From the NCBI GenBank assembly GCA_032622095.1, contig CP136069.1:163735043-163799042 (forward strand): 64,000 nucleotides of DNA. Reading direction: 5' to 3'. The notes under the pieces were generated by a model. That model searched no databases. It had not been told where the DNA came from and saw nothing but the letters and a program-made list of their open reading frames with translations. The stretch is from Siphonodentalium dalli. Its lineage: Eukaryota > Mollusca > Scaphopoda > Gadilida > Siphonodentaliidae. Shown piece after piece: positions 52,701-56,480 of this stretch (the stretch's first letter is position 1; every line of letters starts with the position of its first letter). The translations under genes and the position numbers were made by a program.

Positions 52701-55662
52701 TTACGTGAATGCCCAGGCTCCATATGTACATGTAGTGCATCTTGTGAATGAAAGTCCATTATAGAAGAGCATTGGGGGGGGGGGACATGGTCCAAAAACA
52801 GCCTCATTCCAACCGATAGATATCCCAAGCTGTCGAGGACAGAGAAGACTTGGTCTATGGGAGACCTAGGAAAACGACCATGCATGGTGATAATAAATTT
52901 TGTTGAATATAAAGAATTTTGGTCTATTTTATTTTAAATAAATTTTAATATCCACGTGCACTTACTCTGGAATAAAAAGGGTTGGAAAACTAATTACTCT
53001 TAACGGACATATTTGAGCTTCCCCCAAATTCTGTCGATGTAGTTTGGAAAGAGGTATCAAAATAGGTTGACAAATACACAAAATATTGATATACAGGCTT
53101 CAAAGTCTGAAAAATGATAGAATATTAAATTGGCGTAACTTTGGGCAGCCAATCACAAAAATCTCTCTGACAAATGCTCAGTGGATTAGCAGGGAACGAT
53201 AATGACTCAGAAAAGCTACACCAGAGATATCCTTTAAAGTGGGTTAGCTGACAGTTATCTATCCAACTGTTGATTGTTCAACTCTGCTTTCTGTGAATAC
53301 TGAAGTATACCCATGCATTTCTTATTGGACAGTGCTTTCTTCTGGTCAATGATGACAGTGATTTCACTAGACTGTCGCAACTGTTTTCATTTAATTGTTT
53401 GGCTAAAAATATTACCACACATATATGATTTTCATCAGCTTTTGCCCCGGCATTATCGATTTCCGACACTAATTCCCAGAGCTGTCTGTTAATCACTTTG
53501 CCAATCAAATTCGCCCCTTATCAAGTTATGGCATGCTGTCATTCAATCGATATTAAATTGTAAACTTTACCACAAATTGGTCTTTTGACACATGATCGCA
53601 ATTGTGGTAATCCTTGTTTAAATGGCAACTACACAATTGGAACAAGGATTGAGCATCAAAGATGACAGGCCTGCAAATTTGAGGTGAATGACTGTTCAGT
53701 TCACCTTTAGGTTATCTAAAATGAAAATGCCGCAAACGAAAATGCAGGTCTCGCGATAACTAATTCTCACCTTAATTTTTACTCAATTAAGTCCCAAAAT
53801 GAGACATTCAAATTTATTATGGTAGTTCAATGAGTTGTCCATCTGTAGTTAATAATACCAGTTGTAGTGATTATAACAGTTTGTGTAACTCTCCTGCTAA
53901 CCGATGGTATGGGTTATACTAGTACCCAAGCACAAATCAGGCGAATGAAAAATAGGTTACACATAATTTTGAAACCTGCAGGCCTGGCTAACGGACATAA
54001 TATTTCCTAAAATTGCAAACAATAGACGAACTAAAAGCTATAACTGGTAACTCAGGTAAAAAGAATTGGACAAATCTGTTTTCAAACTCGTTCGATATAT
54101 TGTTGTAAAAGATCCATATACCAAATATGAATGAATTTGGTTAACGTTTGTTCAAGTTATCATGCTAACGAACATATAATTTCCTAATATTGCTAAAAGT
54201 AGACGAACTAAGAACAGTAACTTAGGTAAAAACAATCGGACAAACCTGGTTTTTGAACTCGATCAAGATATTGTTGTGAAAGATCGATATACCAAACAGA
54301 CATAAATTTGCTATAAATTGAAACAAGTGGCATAACTCTAGTTAAAAAGAAGTGGTGGGCCTGATTTTTTGTGTTCAGCTGTTGCACGTGACAATTTGGC
54401 ACTCATCGAGTTTTTCCTGAAAGAGTGGATCTGTCGGAAAGGAGTTATTAGTGGCCATGTTTTTTTTTTTTACGAATTTCAGGAAAAAAGGGAGGCTCCC
54501 ATCTAGAAGTCACCACAAAGATCCATATGAAGTTTGGTGATGATTGGGTGAGAAATGACACCTGAAAACAAGTCTGATTATAATTTTTTGGATGGTGATG
54601 GTTAAAATGACAAGCAGAGAACAGATTGCGCCTGAGTTTGGGCCTGTCAAATTTTTTTATCGTATTTTACAGCAGATTTGATTATTAAATAATAGCCGTA
54701 GAGGCATAGATTATAAGTTGAATTCCAGTTCTCTATTATCCTTGCCCGTTGACAGTGTTAACTTGGTTTACTATGTATGCTGGTTGGTGACTCTTAACGT
54801 TATGTGAAATATAAGACCATTAGATAAGTTGTAAGTATATCATTGTTACATTACTCCATTTCACAATCAGATTATTATGATTAATACATGTGTATTTGTA
54901 TGATATTCTATATCAATATGTGGACTCTGTTCACAGGCTATTAATCATCCTGATCCACTTACAAATGGTTCCCTACTTTAATGTCCGTCCGACATCACAT
55001 TTCTTAATTTCCGTTGTGCTACTTACTTGTCATGTTTAGGTGGTTTGTTGACTTGTTTCCTTTTACTCAAGGCTCACATTTTGTAAGTAGCGCCCCGGAA
55101 GACTTTTAATGTGTGTGTAAACCAAATAATCAATTTTCATCATGAACCAGAAAAGAAACAAACCAGTAAATAAATTATTATCTTCGGCGATATTGTTAAA
55201 TAATGAGTATTTCGCAAGTGACATGGAAGCTGTTCAAACCCTACATCGCGTAACTATGATTCAACAGGTCGTGGTGATTGGGAAACGATAATGTCTGTAG
55301 TAACTAACCCCCACATGCTGTCTGGTTATTTATAGACTGATACTCAGGCAGTATTAGTAGTCTACTCCACAGACTCTCAGCGATGGGAACATGGATAAAA
55401 AAAATTCACATTCATAATACAAGTAAGAACATTCGGCCACATATAAGTTACATTTGCGGTAACCTTGCATGCTTTTCTAAATTGTGTTCATAATATAAGA
55501 TCCGAATTTCAAACCCGTGGTTGACTTTGTCAAGTTGAGCTAAAAAGTGACAGTAACCAGTTTGTAAAGATTTACCGGTCTTAGGCTGCCATTCTCGTTA
55601 TCTGTTACATCATCATCATCTTCATAATCAAGCTCAAGAGCTTGGGTTTGATCGAAGTCCAT
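13578..55662 (-). CDS. MDC1: MDC1-like DNA damage checkpoint mediator, whole gene model (13 exons found, incomplete)
   Basis: Inferred orthologue of mediator of DNA damage checkpoint 1, a nuclear scaffold that binds gamma-H2AX through BRCT repeats and recruits ATM, NBS1 and RNF8. The sequence shows an acidic N-terminus with a TQ site, a FHA domain (LIGRQ, ALSKVHA and NSKNKT segments), many TQ and TQxF motifs, acidic SD/TD stretches and a long repetitive basic/TQ exon. Exons were joined by GT-AG sites with consistent phase: 55662-55576, 45796-45741, 45083-44991, 41904-41812, 40338-40165, 38112-38028, 36503-36420, 29692-29606, 27246-27148, 26359-26235, 20900-20751, 18716-15764, 13710-13578. About 1,400 codons are recovered. 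Missing are one exon between 55576 and 45796 (start of FHA, phase 0 to phase 1) and everything after 13578, including the BRCT pair. The order FHA, TQ region, basic repeats matches MDC1 better than other FHA proteins. Confidence 0.83.
13711..14347. other. Intron sequence, no element recognised
   Basis: Lies between the SR-rich exon and the next MITE. No coding or clear repeat signal; the minus frame at 13969-14160 has no protein character I can support. Confidence 0.5.
14348..14747. mobile_element. TTAA-flanked double-hairpin MITE, copy 2 (opposite orientation)
   Basis: Same structure as 12888-13288, inverted: the long unique arm with ggatatcattggaaccgg comes first, then the two hairpins, ending gggtaaagggttaa. 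TTAA on both sides. Confidence 0.9.
15094..15299. mobile_element. Short diverged hairpin MITE related to the TTAA family
   Basis: Starts ttaactctttcatggcggga and ends ctggaacggttaa. Contains two diverged copies of the attctcttatatatgc hairpin. A further remnant of one hairpin is at 15580-15633. Confidence 0.75.
15560..15640. repeat. Solo hairpin remnant of the TTAA family
   Basis: gccagtgtattctcttatat with its imperfect complement atataagagactgcactggc, preceded by taccttgaccttgtaa, a phrase also seen near 47470-47510 and 51530-51550. Confidence 0.7.
15764..18716 (-). CDS. MDC1: MDC1-like large exon: alternating TQ motifs and KRGRK basic repeats
   Basis: A 2,953-base open exon (984 codons plus one base) between tttttcag and AAAG|gtctgt, phase 0 in and phase 1 out. 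It holds about 23 TQ sites. Seven are TQxF (TQAFGDD, TQVFDTE, TQVFGAT, TQVFDGD, TQVFDAL, TQTFDIE, TQTFENV), the form that, phosphorylated by ATM, binds the FHA domain of RNF8 in vertebrate MDC1. The first half has ATQVIGSP-type repeats; the second alternates TQ sites with about 11 RGRK/RGRR motifs resembling AT-hook cores. A 99-bp (33-codon) tandem repeat lies at 16852-17148. The open frame continues into the intron at both ends, and the plus-strand ORFs here are mirror frames. Expected role: nuclear scaffold with ATM targets plus DNA or nucleosome contact; the latter is inference. Confidence 0.88.
16852..17148 (-). repeat. Three 99-bp in-frame tandem repeats inside the large exon
   Basis: Starts of tttcctcttg at 16852, 16951, 17050 and 17149 give an exact 99-bp period. 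Each unit encodes 33 residues with a TQVIGLSDE site, an ESDT(S/P)V segment and KRGRKSRGK. The period is a multiple of three, so copy-number change keeps the frame. Confidence 0.9.
18717..20750. other. Intron with decayed gacggac-type repeat
   Basis: 18780-19100 carries diverged copies of the caaatttcattgatatacgt / ggttgagatat-type unit with a gacagacgg tract, and a C-tract at 19087-19096. The 145-codon minus frame at 19256-19693 shows no recognisable domain or exon signals. Confidence 0.5.
20751..20900 (-). CDS. MDC1: MDC1-like exon: PTQAY motif and KKKK basic patch
   Basis: Fifty codons, phase 0 both sides, between ctcccaacag and GGG|gtatgt. The peptide includes EPTVPYAMDISESSKKKKAK, then EPTQAYNMDTEV and ISGDKEG. 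KKKKAK may act in nuclear localisation (inference). It has one TQ site and a degenerate copy (EPTVPYAMD) of the same motif, where TQ is replaced by TV. Confidence 0.82.
20901..22268. other. Intron with hairpin and gggccat-type remnants
   Basis: 21510-21610 holds a hairpin repeat (gttcagataataaattcaac paired with its complement) of the family also at 25910-26187 and 39040-40150. 21950-22140 is a decayed ggccatactct / gacggacgg block ending in the hairpin gccgatcacgatcggc. Confidence 0.55.
22277..23364. mobile_element. Non-autonomous hAT-type element with 8-bp target duplication
   Basis: Ends tagtgatgttccgataat and its complement attatcggaacatcacta. They are flanked by the identical 8-mer ttatcaca at 22269-22276 and 23365-23372. 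Subterminal atcggaatcgg repeats occur at both ends, as in hAT elements. No transposase frame was seen in the 1,088 bases. Confidence 0.9.
23373..24289. other. Intron, no element recognised
   Basis: AT-rich with short ggggttaac remnants and no coding signal. Confidence 0.45.
24290..25720. repeat. gggccataactc-type repeat blocks with hairpin ends
   Basis: Repeated modules with gggtcataactc, ggatcaaacccatattcgaa, ctcgatctgta and accaaatttggt occur at about 24340, 24790 and 24945. They are followed by gacagacagacggacggac and the hairpin catactatggtatg (25085-25165). A second related block with ggccataactctggaaaaa ends in gacggac and the hairpin cctccttcggagg at 25702-25714. Confidence 0.75.
25905..26187. 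mobile_element. Hairpin MITE of the tactgaatgg/tattcagta family
   Basis: The left end (gggttaa ... tatactgaatggattatccc) pairs loosely with the right end (caatgagtatttagtatag ... ggattaac). A hairpin of tgttcagataataa and ttattatctgaaca lies at 26092-26145. Related copies are at 21500-21610 and, interrupted, 39040-40150. Confidence 0.6.
26235..26359 (-). CDS. MDC1: MDC1-like exon: two TQAY motifs with acidic clusters
   Basis: One hundred and twenty-five bases, phase 1 in and phase 0 out, between catttcag and ACT|gtaagt. The peptide includes LLEEPTQAYAESDDEETGN and MEQTQAYLGRADT. Two more ATM/ATR-type TQ sites, one followed by ESDDEE, continue the pattern of the neighbouring exon; the two exons may have arisen by duplication. 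Confidence 0.82.
26703..26725 (-). repeat. 23-bp copy of MDC1-like exon sequence beside the MITE
   Basis: tcttcatcactctctgccac plus three more bases at 26703-26725 is identical to 27168-27190, inside the TQAY exon. The two copies sit either side of the TTAA MITE. Confidence 0.7.
26734..27132. mobile_element. TTAA-flanked double-hairpin MITE, copy 3
   Basis: Begins ttaaccctttacccaacaga and ends ttgggtaaagggttaa, with both ~65-base hairpins intact. It lies 15 bases downstream (in gene sense) of the 27148 donor. Confidence 0.9.
27148..27246 (-). CDS. MDC1: MDC1-like exon: acidic TQAY motif
   Basis: Ninety-nine bases, phase 1 both sides, between gttgttag and GGTG|gttagt. Joined with the preceding G it reads DDTDEDESRILNCG, then PTQAYVAESDEDDDTDDG. 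The TQAY followed by ESDEDDDTD resembles the ATM site plus CK2-type SD/TD clusters of MDC1 that bind NBS1. The donor gttagt is non-optimal. Confidence 0.78.
27247..28135. other. Intron, no element recognised
   Basis: AT-rich, no supported coding or repeat structure. Confidence 0.45.
28136..28545. mobile_element. Diverged member(s) of the gaggtcccc palindromic MITE family
   Basis: Contains tcatttgcagaatgaggtca near 28160 and ggacctcattctggaaatga near 28505 in inverted arrangement, with two further diverged units between them. The spacer matches those at 41330-41530 and 46550-46750. Confidence 0.65.
28618..29648 (-). repeat. 43-bp minisatellite (about 24 units) made of an exon/intron junction
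   Basis: The ccagggtttgtatagg core recurs every 43 bp from 28629 to 29619. On the gene strand each unit reads aatctcc.atacaaaccctg, gtttatgatgaag, then gtatacccta. That is the last ~32 exon bases of the 29606-29692 exon plus its 5' splice site. The unit nearest the exon body (29600-29648) is the coding copy; the rest lie downstream in the intron. Confidence 0.92.
29606..29692 (-). CDS. MDC1: MDC1-like exon whose 3' end seeds a 43-bp minisatellite
   Basis: Eighty-seven bases, phase 1 both sides, acceptor tctattatag, donor ATGAAG|gtatac. The peptide is PQDTLFLPESQMEEE, then HPKSPIQTLVYDE. The IQTLVYDE end resembles the TQ-acidic motifs elsewhere in the gene. The last ~35 bases of the exon plus the first intron bases form the repeat unit that continues downstream through the intron (28618-29605). 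Confidence 0.75.
30104..30254. mobile_element. Palindromic MITE, intact, with 8-bp target duplication
   Basis: A near-perfect palindrome from caagccttgaaatagtgtgt to its complement, with gaggtccccagagggtgaat inside. It is flanked by atgtaaag at 30096-30103 and 30255-30262. The 8-bp duplication suggests mobilisation by a hAT-like transposase (inference). Confidence 0.92.
30263..31692. other. Intron with one dispersed ggccaaaa element
   Basis: 30372-30475 holds ggccaaaaaaaaaacgtctc, tgtttccggtacccggcc and a T-rich tail, matching the family also at 34555-34650, 59895-59965 and 62285-62400. The rest shows no coding structure; the 88-codon minus frame across it is repeat-derived. Confidence 0.5.
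31695..33111. mobile_element. TA-flanked element with 13-bp inverted ends
   Basis: Starts ccgtactgacccg and ends cgggtcagtacgg, with TA on each side (31693-31694, 33112-33113). Subterminal gtttaagcccac motifs occur near both ends in inverted arrangement. The TA target suggests a Tc1/mariner/pogo-type mechanism. No transposase frame recognised in 1,417 bases. Confidence 0.82.
33112..35325. other. Intron, GC-rich islands but no gene
   Basis: 33121-33220 is a gggcgaaa/gtcgcc-rich repeat fragment. 34555-34650 is a ggccaaaa-family element. 35125-35330 is a CpG-rich stretch with overlapping frames on both strands but no recognisable protein, and could be a fragment of an unidentified repeat. Confidence 0.45.
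35330..35530. repeat. Dispersed ~180-bp repeat, copy a (inverted)
   Basis: Reverse-strand match to 36225-36405, 37655-37815 and 39570-39865: tgttaaaat, ggccataaacataaagaata, ttaaaatatagacag, ttgttcttatacca, tgttattgtcaag. Confidence 0.7.
35592..35981. mobile_element. TTAA-flanked double-hairpin MITE, copy 4
   Basis: Same orientation as copy 2, ends ttaaccctttacccaac and gttgggtaaagggttaa, two intact hairpins. Confidence 0.9.
36225..36405. repeat. Dispersed ~180-bp repeat, copy b
   Basis: tttacataacacagtgta, tgacaataacata, ttggtacaagaac, aaatctgtctata, tttatggcagttttaacgga and aacagcataccctcc in order. It ends 15 bases downstream of the 36420 donor. Confidence 0.72.
36420..36503 (-). CDS. 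MDC1: MDC1-like exon: Ser/Thr-rich linker
   Basis: Eighty-four bases, phase 1 both sides, between gatttgcag and GCAG|gtaaga. The peptide is ASTSTNTAGLSVAETPAVHS then EKSKYVA. No domain is recognised; low complexity. A strong donor and phase match to the exons on each side support it. Confidence 0.7.
36504..37123. other. Intron, nothing recognised
   Basis: AT-rich, no supported feature. Confidence 0.45.
37124..37272. mobile_element. Short single-hairpin TTAA MITE
   Basis: 149 bases from ttaacccttgcatgatggga to catgaaagggttaa, with one hairpin (ccagtgcattctcttatata paired with its complement). A minimal relative of the ~400-bp double-hairpin family. Confidence 0.88.
37655..37815. repeat. Dispersed ~180-bp repeat, copy c, with tRNA-like tail region
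   Basis: Same core as 36225-36405. Just after it, 37835-37885 contains gatcagtggttagcatgttg, similar to the head of tRNA-derived SINEs. This tail is too short to call a SINE. Confidence 0.55.
38028..38112 (-). CDS. MDC1: MDC1-like exon: mixed-charge linker
   Basis: Eighty-five bases between tttttcag and CCAG|gtatta, phase 0 in and phase 1 out. The peptide is NYADEEKFRKSKASSLFAKT followed by FSADLDSP. No domain is recognised. The exon is assigned by splice sites and by phase agreement with both neighbours. Confidence 0.72.
38113..38420. repeat. Decayed aaatttcattgagat / ggttgagatat repeat
   Basis: Units with cataccaaatttcat, aactcatggttgagatatat and gagcagacagacag. The closest relatives are 45370-45660 and 18800-19060. 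Confidence 0.65.
38421..39039. other. Intron with cccacagtag-type short repeats
   Basis: 38860-38955 repeats taccca(c/t)agtag several times. No coding signal. Confidence 0.4.
39040..40150. mobile_element. Hairpin MITE interrupted by inverted copies of the ~180-bp repeat
   Basis: The left part (39044-39255) and the far right end (caatgagtattcagtaaaca, 40113-40132) match the family at 25905-26187. Between them, 39380-39500 (inverted) and 39570-39865 (direct) are two copies of the ~180-bp repeat facing each other. The nested order suggests later insertion into the older hairpin element. Confidence 0.55.
40165..40338 (-). CDS. MDC1: MDC1-like exon: acidic linker ending in PTQ
   Basis: Fifty-eight codons, phase 0 both sides, acceptor cctataag, donor CCCAG|gtacca. 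The peptide begins GDSGSETEPEDNFETAP, contains PDAVLFEEDDSLSDASSD and ends DILMPTQ. It is highly acidic and rich in S/T-D/E sites suited to CK2, as expected after the FHA domain of MDC1. The acceptor has a weak pyrimidine tract; frame continuity supports it. Confidence 0.78.
40495..41275. repeat. About 2.5 tandem copies of a 296-bp repeat
   Basis: tgtatataagttttgcttgt begins at 40621 and 40917, with a diverged third at 41214. Each unit contains caatcaatcaatcaatcaaa followed by agacaacagcagccaccaag and gcaacggggtgatgctgttc. Confidence 0.9.
41276..41680. mobile_element. Compound gaggtcccc palindromic MITE
   Basis: gtgggctagcatcactatat near 41281, then a spacer, then gaggtcccaacagggtgaat and its complement near 41550-41640, ending cacactaaactcagac. 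The spacer resembles that of 46420-46885. Confidence 0.7.
41812..41904 (-). CDS. MDC1: MDC1-like exon: C-terminal strands of FHA domain
   Basis: Ninety-three bases, phase 0 both sides, between tttccag and AAAG|gtaaat. The peptide opens LILSPDVRYELKDSDKLIFG and ends DVRCTYLIETK. The pattern (basic residue, L.P.V.Y.L.D.D.L.FGD..C.Y.L) is the end of a FHA fold and aligns with the same stretch in vertebrate MDC1. With the two exons upstream it makes a continuous domain from IGR to the last strand. Confidence 0.87.
42113..43100. mobile_element. Foldback element with ~260-bp inverted arms
   Basis: The left arm (42113-42380; cataaagctgacgttttg, cctctttaggccaaata, gacactgccgcattt, aacatatctgtga) is inverted at 42830-43100 with moderate divergence. 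The central ~450 bases have no supported gene. A one-arm copy lies at 13330-13560. Confidence 0.8.
43148..43334 (-). pseudogene. Cysteine-containing exon-like fragment of unknown origin
   Basis: After an acceptor-like gttttcag, the minus strand reads GSVCKLHGTLGQHRLSTDG, then INVVCDPCKGKKNHDSCIC and ETLSFAVWDVDYFYL before a stop. The spaced cysteines look like part of a zinc-binding domain. It sits inside the FHA intron of the MDC1-like gene, and splicing it in would break the FHA domain, so it is more likely a retro- or transposon-carried fragment. Confidence 0.3.
43470..44975. repeat. Nine ~161-bp gggccataactc tandem repeats with hairpin end
   Basis: ggccataactctatcaaatt or close variants start at 43491, 43652, 43812, 43975, 44136, 44289, 44449, 44610 and 44767. 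The array ends in cgcccgcccgccggccgtcc and the hairpin gtcgagttttggaaaaaaac plus tcgac at 44935-44960. The layout resembles non-autonomous Helitron-type elements of bivalves that carry central tandem repeats (inference). Confidence 0.92.
44991..45083 (-). CDS. MDC1: MDC1-like exon: FHA domain, S-x-x-H and N-x-T core
   Basis: Ninety-three bases (31 codons), phase 0 on both sides, between tttcag and AAG|gtactg. The peptide starts ALSKVHACVQVKGDSHLIYD and continues through NSKNKTRRGK. The S and H of LSKVHA and the N of NSKNKT match the conserved FHA residues; the lysine after the serine is also found in human MDC1. The NGT of many FHA domains is NKT here. Confidence 0.88.
45360..45700. repeat. 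aaatttcattgagat / ggctgagatat repeat, two units
   Basis: Two ~165-bp units with cttttttgaaagcc, caaatttcatt(a/g)agatcc and ataacc(t/c)atggctgagat, followed by a gacgga tract. Related to 38113-38420. Confidence 0.75.
45741..45796 (-). CDS. MDC1: MDC1-like exon: FHA domain, GR loop
   Basis: A 56-base exon between tttttcag and AAG|gttggc. Read with two bases completing a split codon it gives (G)ENLIGRQEDSCSIYIPSK. This is the FHA GxNxIGR segment; the arginine is the conserved phosphothreonine-loop residue. It starts in phase 1, so an upstream exon carrying the first FHA strands and ending in a single G is required. None was recognised between here and 55576. Confidence 0.85.
45885..46284. mobile_element. 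TTAA-flanked double-hairpin MITE, copy 5
   Basis: Begins ttaaccctttacccaaca and ends tgttgggtaaagggttaa, two intact hairpins, same orientation as copies 1 and 3. Confidence 0.9.
46425..46885. mobile_element. Compound gaggtcccc palindromic MITE with shared spacer
   Basis: A palindrome at 46430-46545 and another at 46745-46880 flank a spacer containing ggttcccaatgggtgtacat-type sequence. Outer ends caagcctgagtttagtgtg and cacactaaacccaggctt are inverted. No clear target duplication. Confidence 0.78.
47348..47640. repeat. Two decayed short TTAA hairpin MITEs
   Basis: ttaactcttccatgattgga at 47348 with hairpin 47398-47463, and ttaaccctttcatgatggga at 47569 with only the left part. The flank ttaacaatatttaccttgac is repeated at 47465-47515. 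Confidence 0.7.
47680..50420. repeat. Irregular tandem repeat, ~150-bp units
   Basis: Units recur with tttaaagatgtcaaaagtgg, cgttcgagtcaggggtgc, agaggggcaccaaaattgat, gcgccgaattccaccaaa and catgatatgagg. Good examples are at 47860-48030, 48130-48310, 49290-49450, 49600-49730 and 50090-50240. Interrupted by the 48405-49256 block. Short frames on both strands here are repeat-derived. Confidence 0.8.
48405..49256. mobile_element. Block of four ~170-185-bp gggccgtaactc repeats bounded by an 11-bp inverted repeat
   Basis: The left boundary atacgcccttt at 48404-48414 is inverted as aaagggcgtat at 49246-49256. Inside, gggcc(g/a)taactcatgtaa, cccatattcgaacttggcc and atacacataccaactttgg repeat four times, and gacggacggac tracts precede the right end. 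It interrupts the surrounding ~150-bp array, so it was probably inserted. Confidence 0.72.
50521..51930. other. Intron, hairpin remnants and C-tract only
   Basis: A (gatt)n run at 51058-51078, decayed TTAA-family hairpins at 51408-51435 and 51545-51575, and a C-tract at 51847-51857. No coding exon was recognised, though the missing FHA exon must be between 45796 and 55576. Confidence 0.45.
52190..52444. mobile_element. Double-palindrome MITE with 8-bp target duplication
   Basis: Outer ends caagccttgaaatagggtgt and its near-complement, flanked by catagagg at 52182-52189 and 52445-52452. Two copies of the gaggtccccagagggtgaat palindrome lie in tandem inside, joined by gctgaggtgtaagcag. Confidence 0.92.
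52453..55575. other. First intron region, mostly unannotated
   Basis: 54010-54400 has decayed ataactcaggtaaaaa / tcgaactcg repeat units of the gggccataactc kind. A G-tract is at 52772-52782. The minus frame at 53278-53508 (NRQLWELVSEIDNAGAKADE) has some protein character but no ATG and no family I recognise. Confidence 0.4.
55576..55662 (-). CDS. MDC1: MDC1-like exon 1: start codon and acidic TQ N-terminus
   Basis: Twenty-nine codons from an ATG at 55662 to donor CCG|gtaaat, phase 0. The peptide begins MDFDQTQALELDYEDDDD and ends NGSLRP. Vertebrate MDC1 also opens with an acidic TQ segment whose phosphothreonine binds the FHA domain of a second molecule and drives dimerisation; T6 here is the equivalent candidate. 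This ATG is the first in a short open frame. Any 5' untranslated exon lies further right and was not identified. Confidence 0.82.
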
Positions 55663-56480
55663 TCCGGTCTATTCCTAAAAATAAAACTGAAATATCAATT
55701 TCGATTCAACAACAATATTCTGACTGTAGGGTAATTATTTGTGACTACTGTTTGCTATAACTATTGGTTTGTAGCACCATCAACTCATAGGTTGAATTGT
55801 TAATGCCGTAATGGAATACGGCTACATGTATTTCAATGACTTAATTTGGTCAATGCTTTGTCAGAAACGTCATACTCGAGTAATCGTTACATGTTCTTGA
55901 GAGTTATTTTCAGACTTACAGGTGTCCCAAGTCCGATTCAGAACACGGTTATGATACCGTGGTCTATTAGTGGGTCGTCACACCAAAAGTTGAAGAAAAT
56001 AATACATCCATGAGGATCTTGTTAAGTTCCACAGATATAAGGAGAATGAGAATCAATGCATTTTATTTTCATGCTTTTAAACTGTGAACATATGCAGCGT
56101 GGTGTAACCACAGTACGCATGGTGTTGAAGCGGTAACCTTACCGCAGTATAATACCGCAGTATTATCGAGGTGACACCACATTAGAGGTGGTCAATTATT
56201 TTAAAGGAATTAGTCTGTCAAAAAAATATTTTTTTTATCGTCATAATACTAATAATATATGTCTAACAGACCCATTTCGCCAAGAAAATTCAAAATCGAG
56301 CAGATAGTATTTTTATTATTATGATATTAAAAAAATCGCGGAAATATCCGAAGTCAGTCACGTGAGTGCGATCACATGACCACAACGCGGTCACATGACC
56401 GATCATCTGCATCAACGCTTACCGATGACAGCGGTGGGTGGAGCTTGAAATAATTCCGCCAATCGCGTAACGAGTTGATA
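55663..56480 (-). promoter_or_regulatory. Upstream region of the MDC1-like gene (candidate promoter)
   Basis: The ~800 bases before the start codon include an E-box gtcacgtgag at 56358-56367 and two copies of gcgatcacatgacc / gcggtcacatgacc (56369-56402), with somewhat higher CpG than the surroundings. No TATA box can be placed and no transcription start is visible. Assignment rests only on position. Confidence 0.25.

Noticed and set aside
53278-53508. 76-codon minus-strand frame with LWELVSEIDNAGAKADEN
   Set aside because: It begins at TTG rather than ATG, matches no family I know and does not fit the missing FHA exon. Kept only as a remark in the intron entry.
53571-53632. Candidate for the missing FHA exon (phase 0 to 1, donor gtaaag)
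   Set aside because: Splice sites and phase fit, but the peptide lacks the VGxL...G pattern of the first FHA strands, so it is probably chance.
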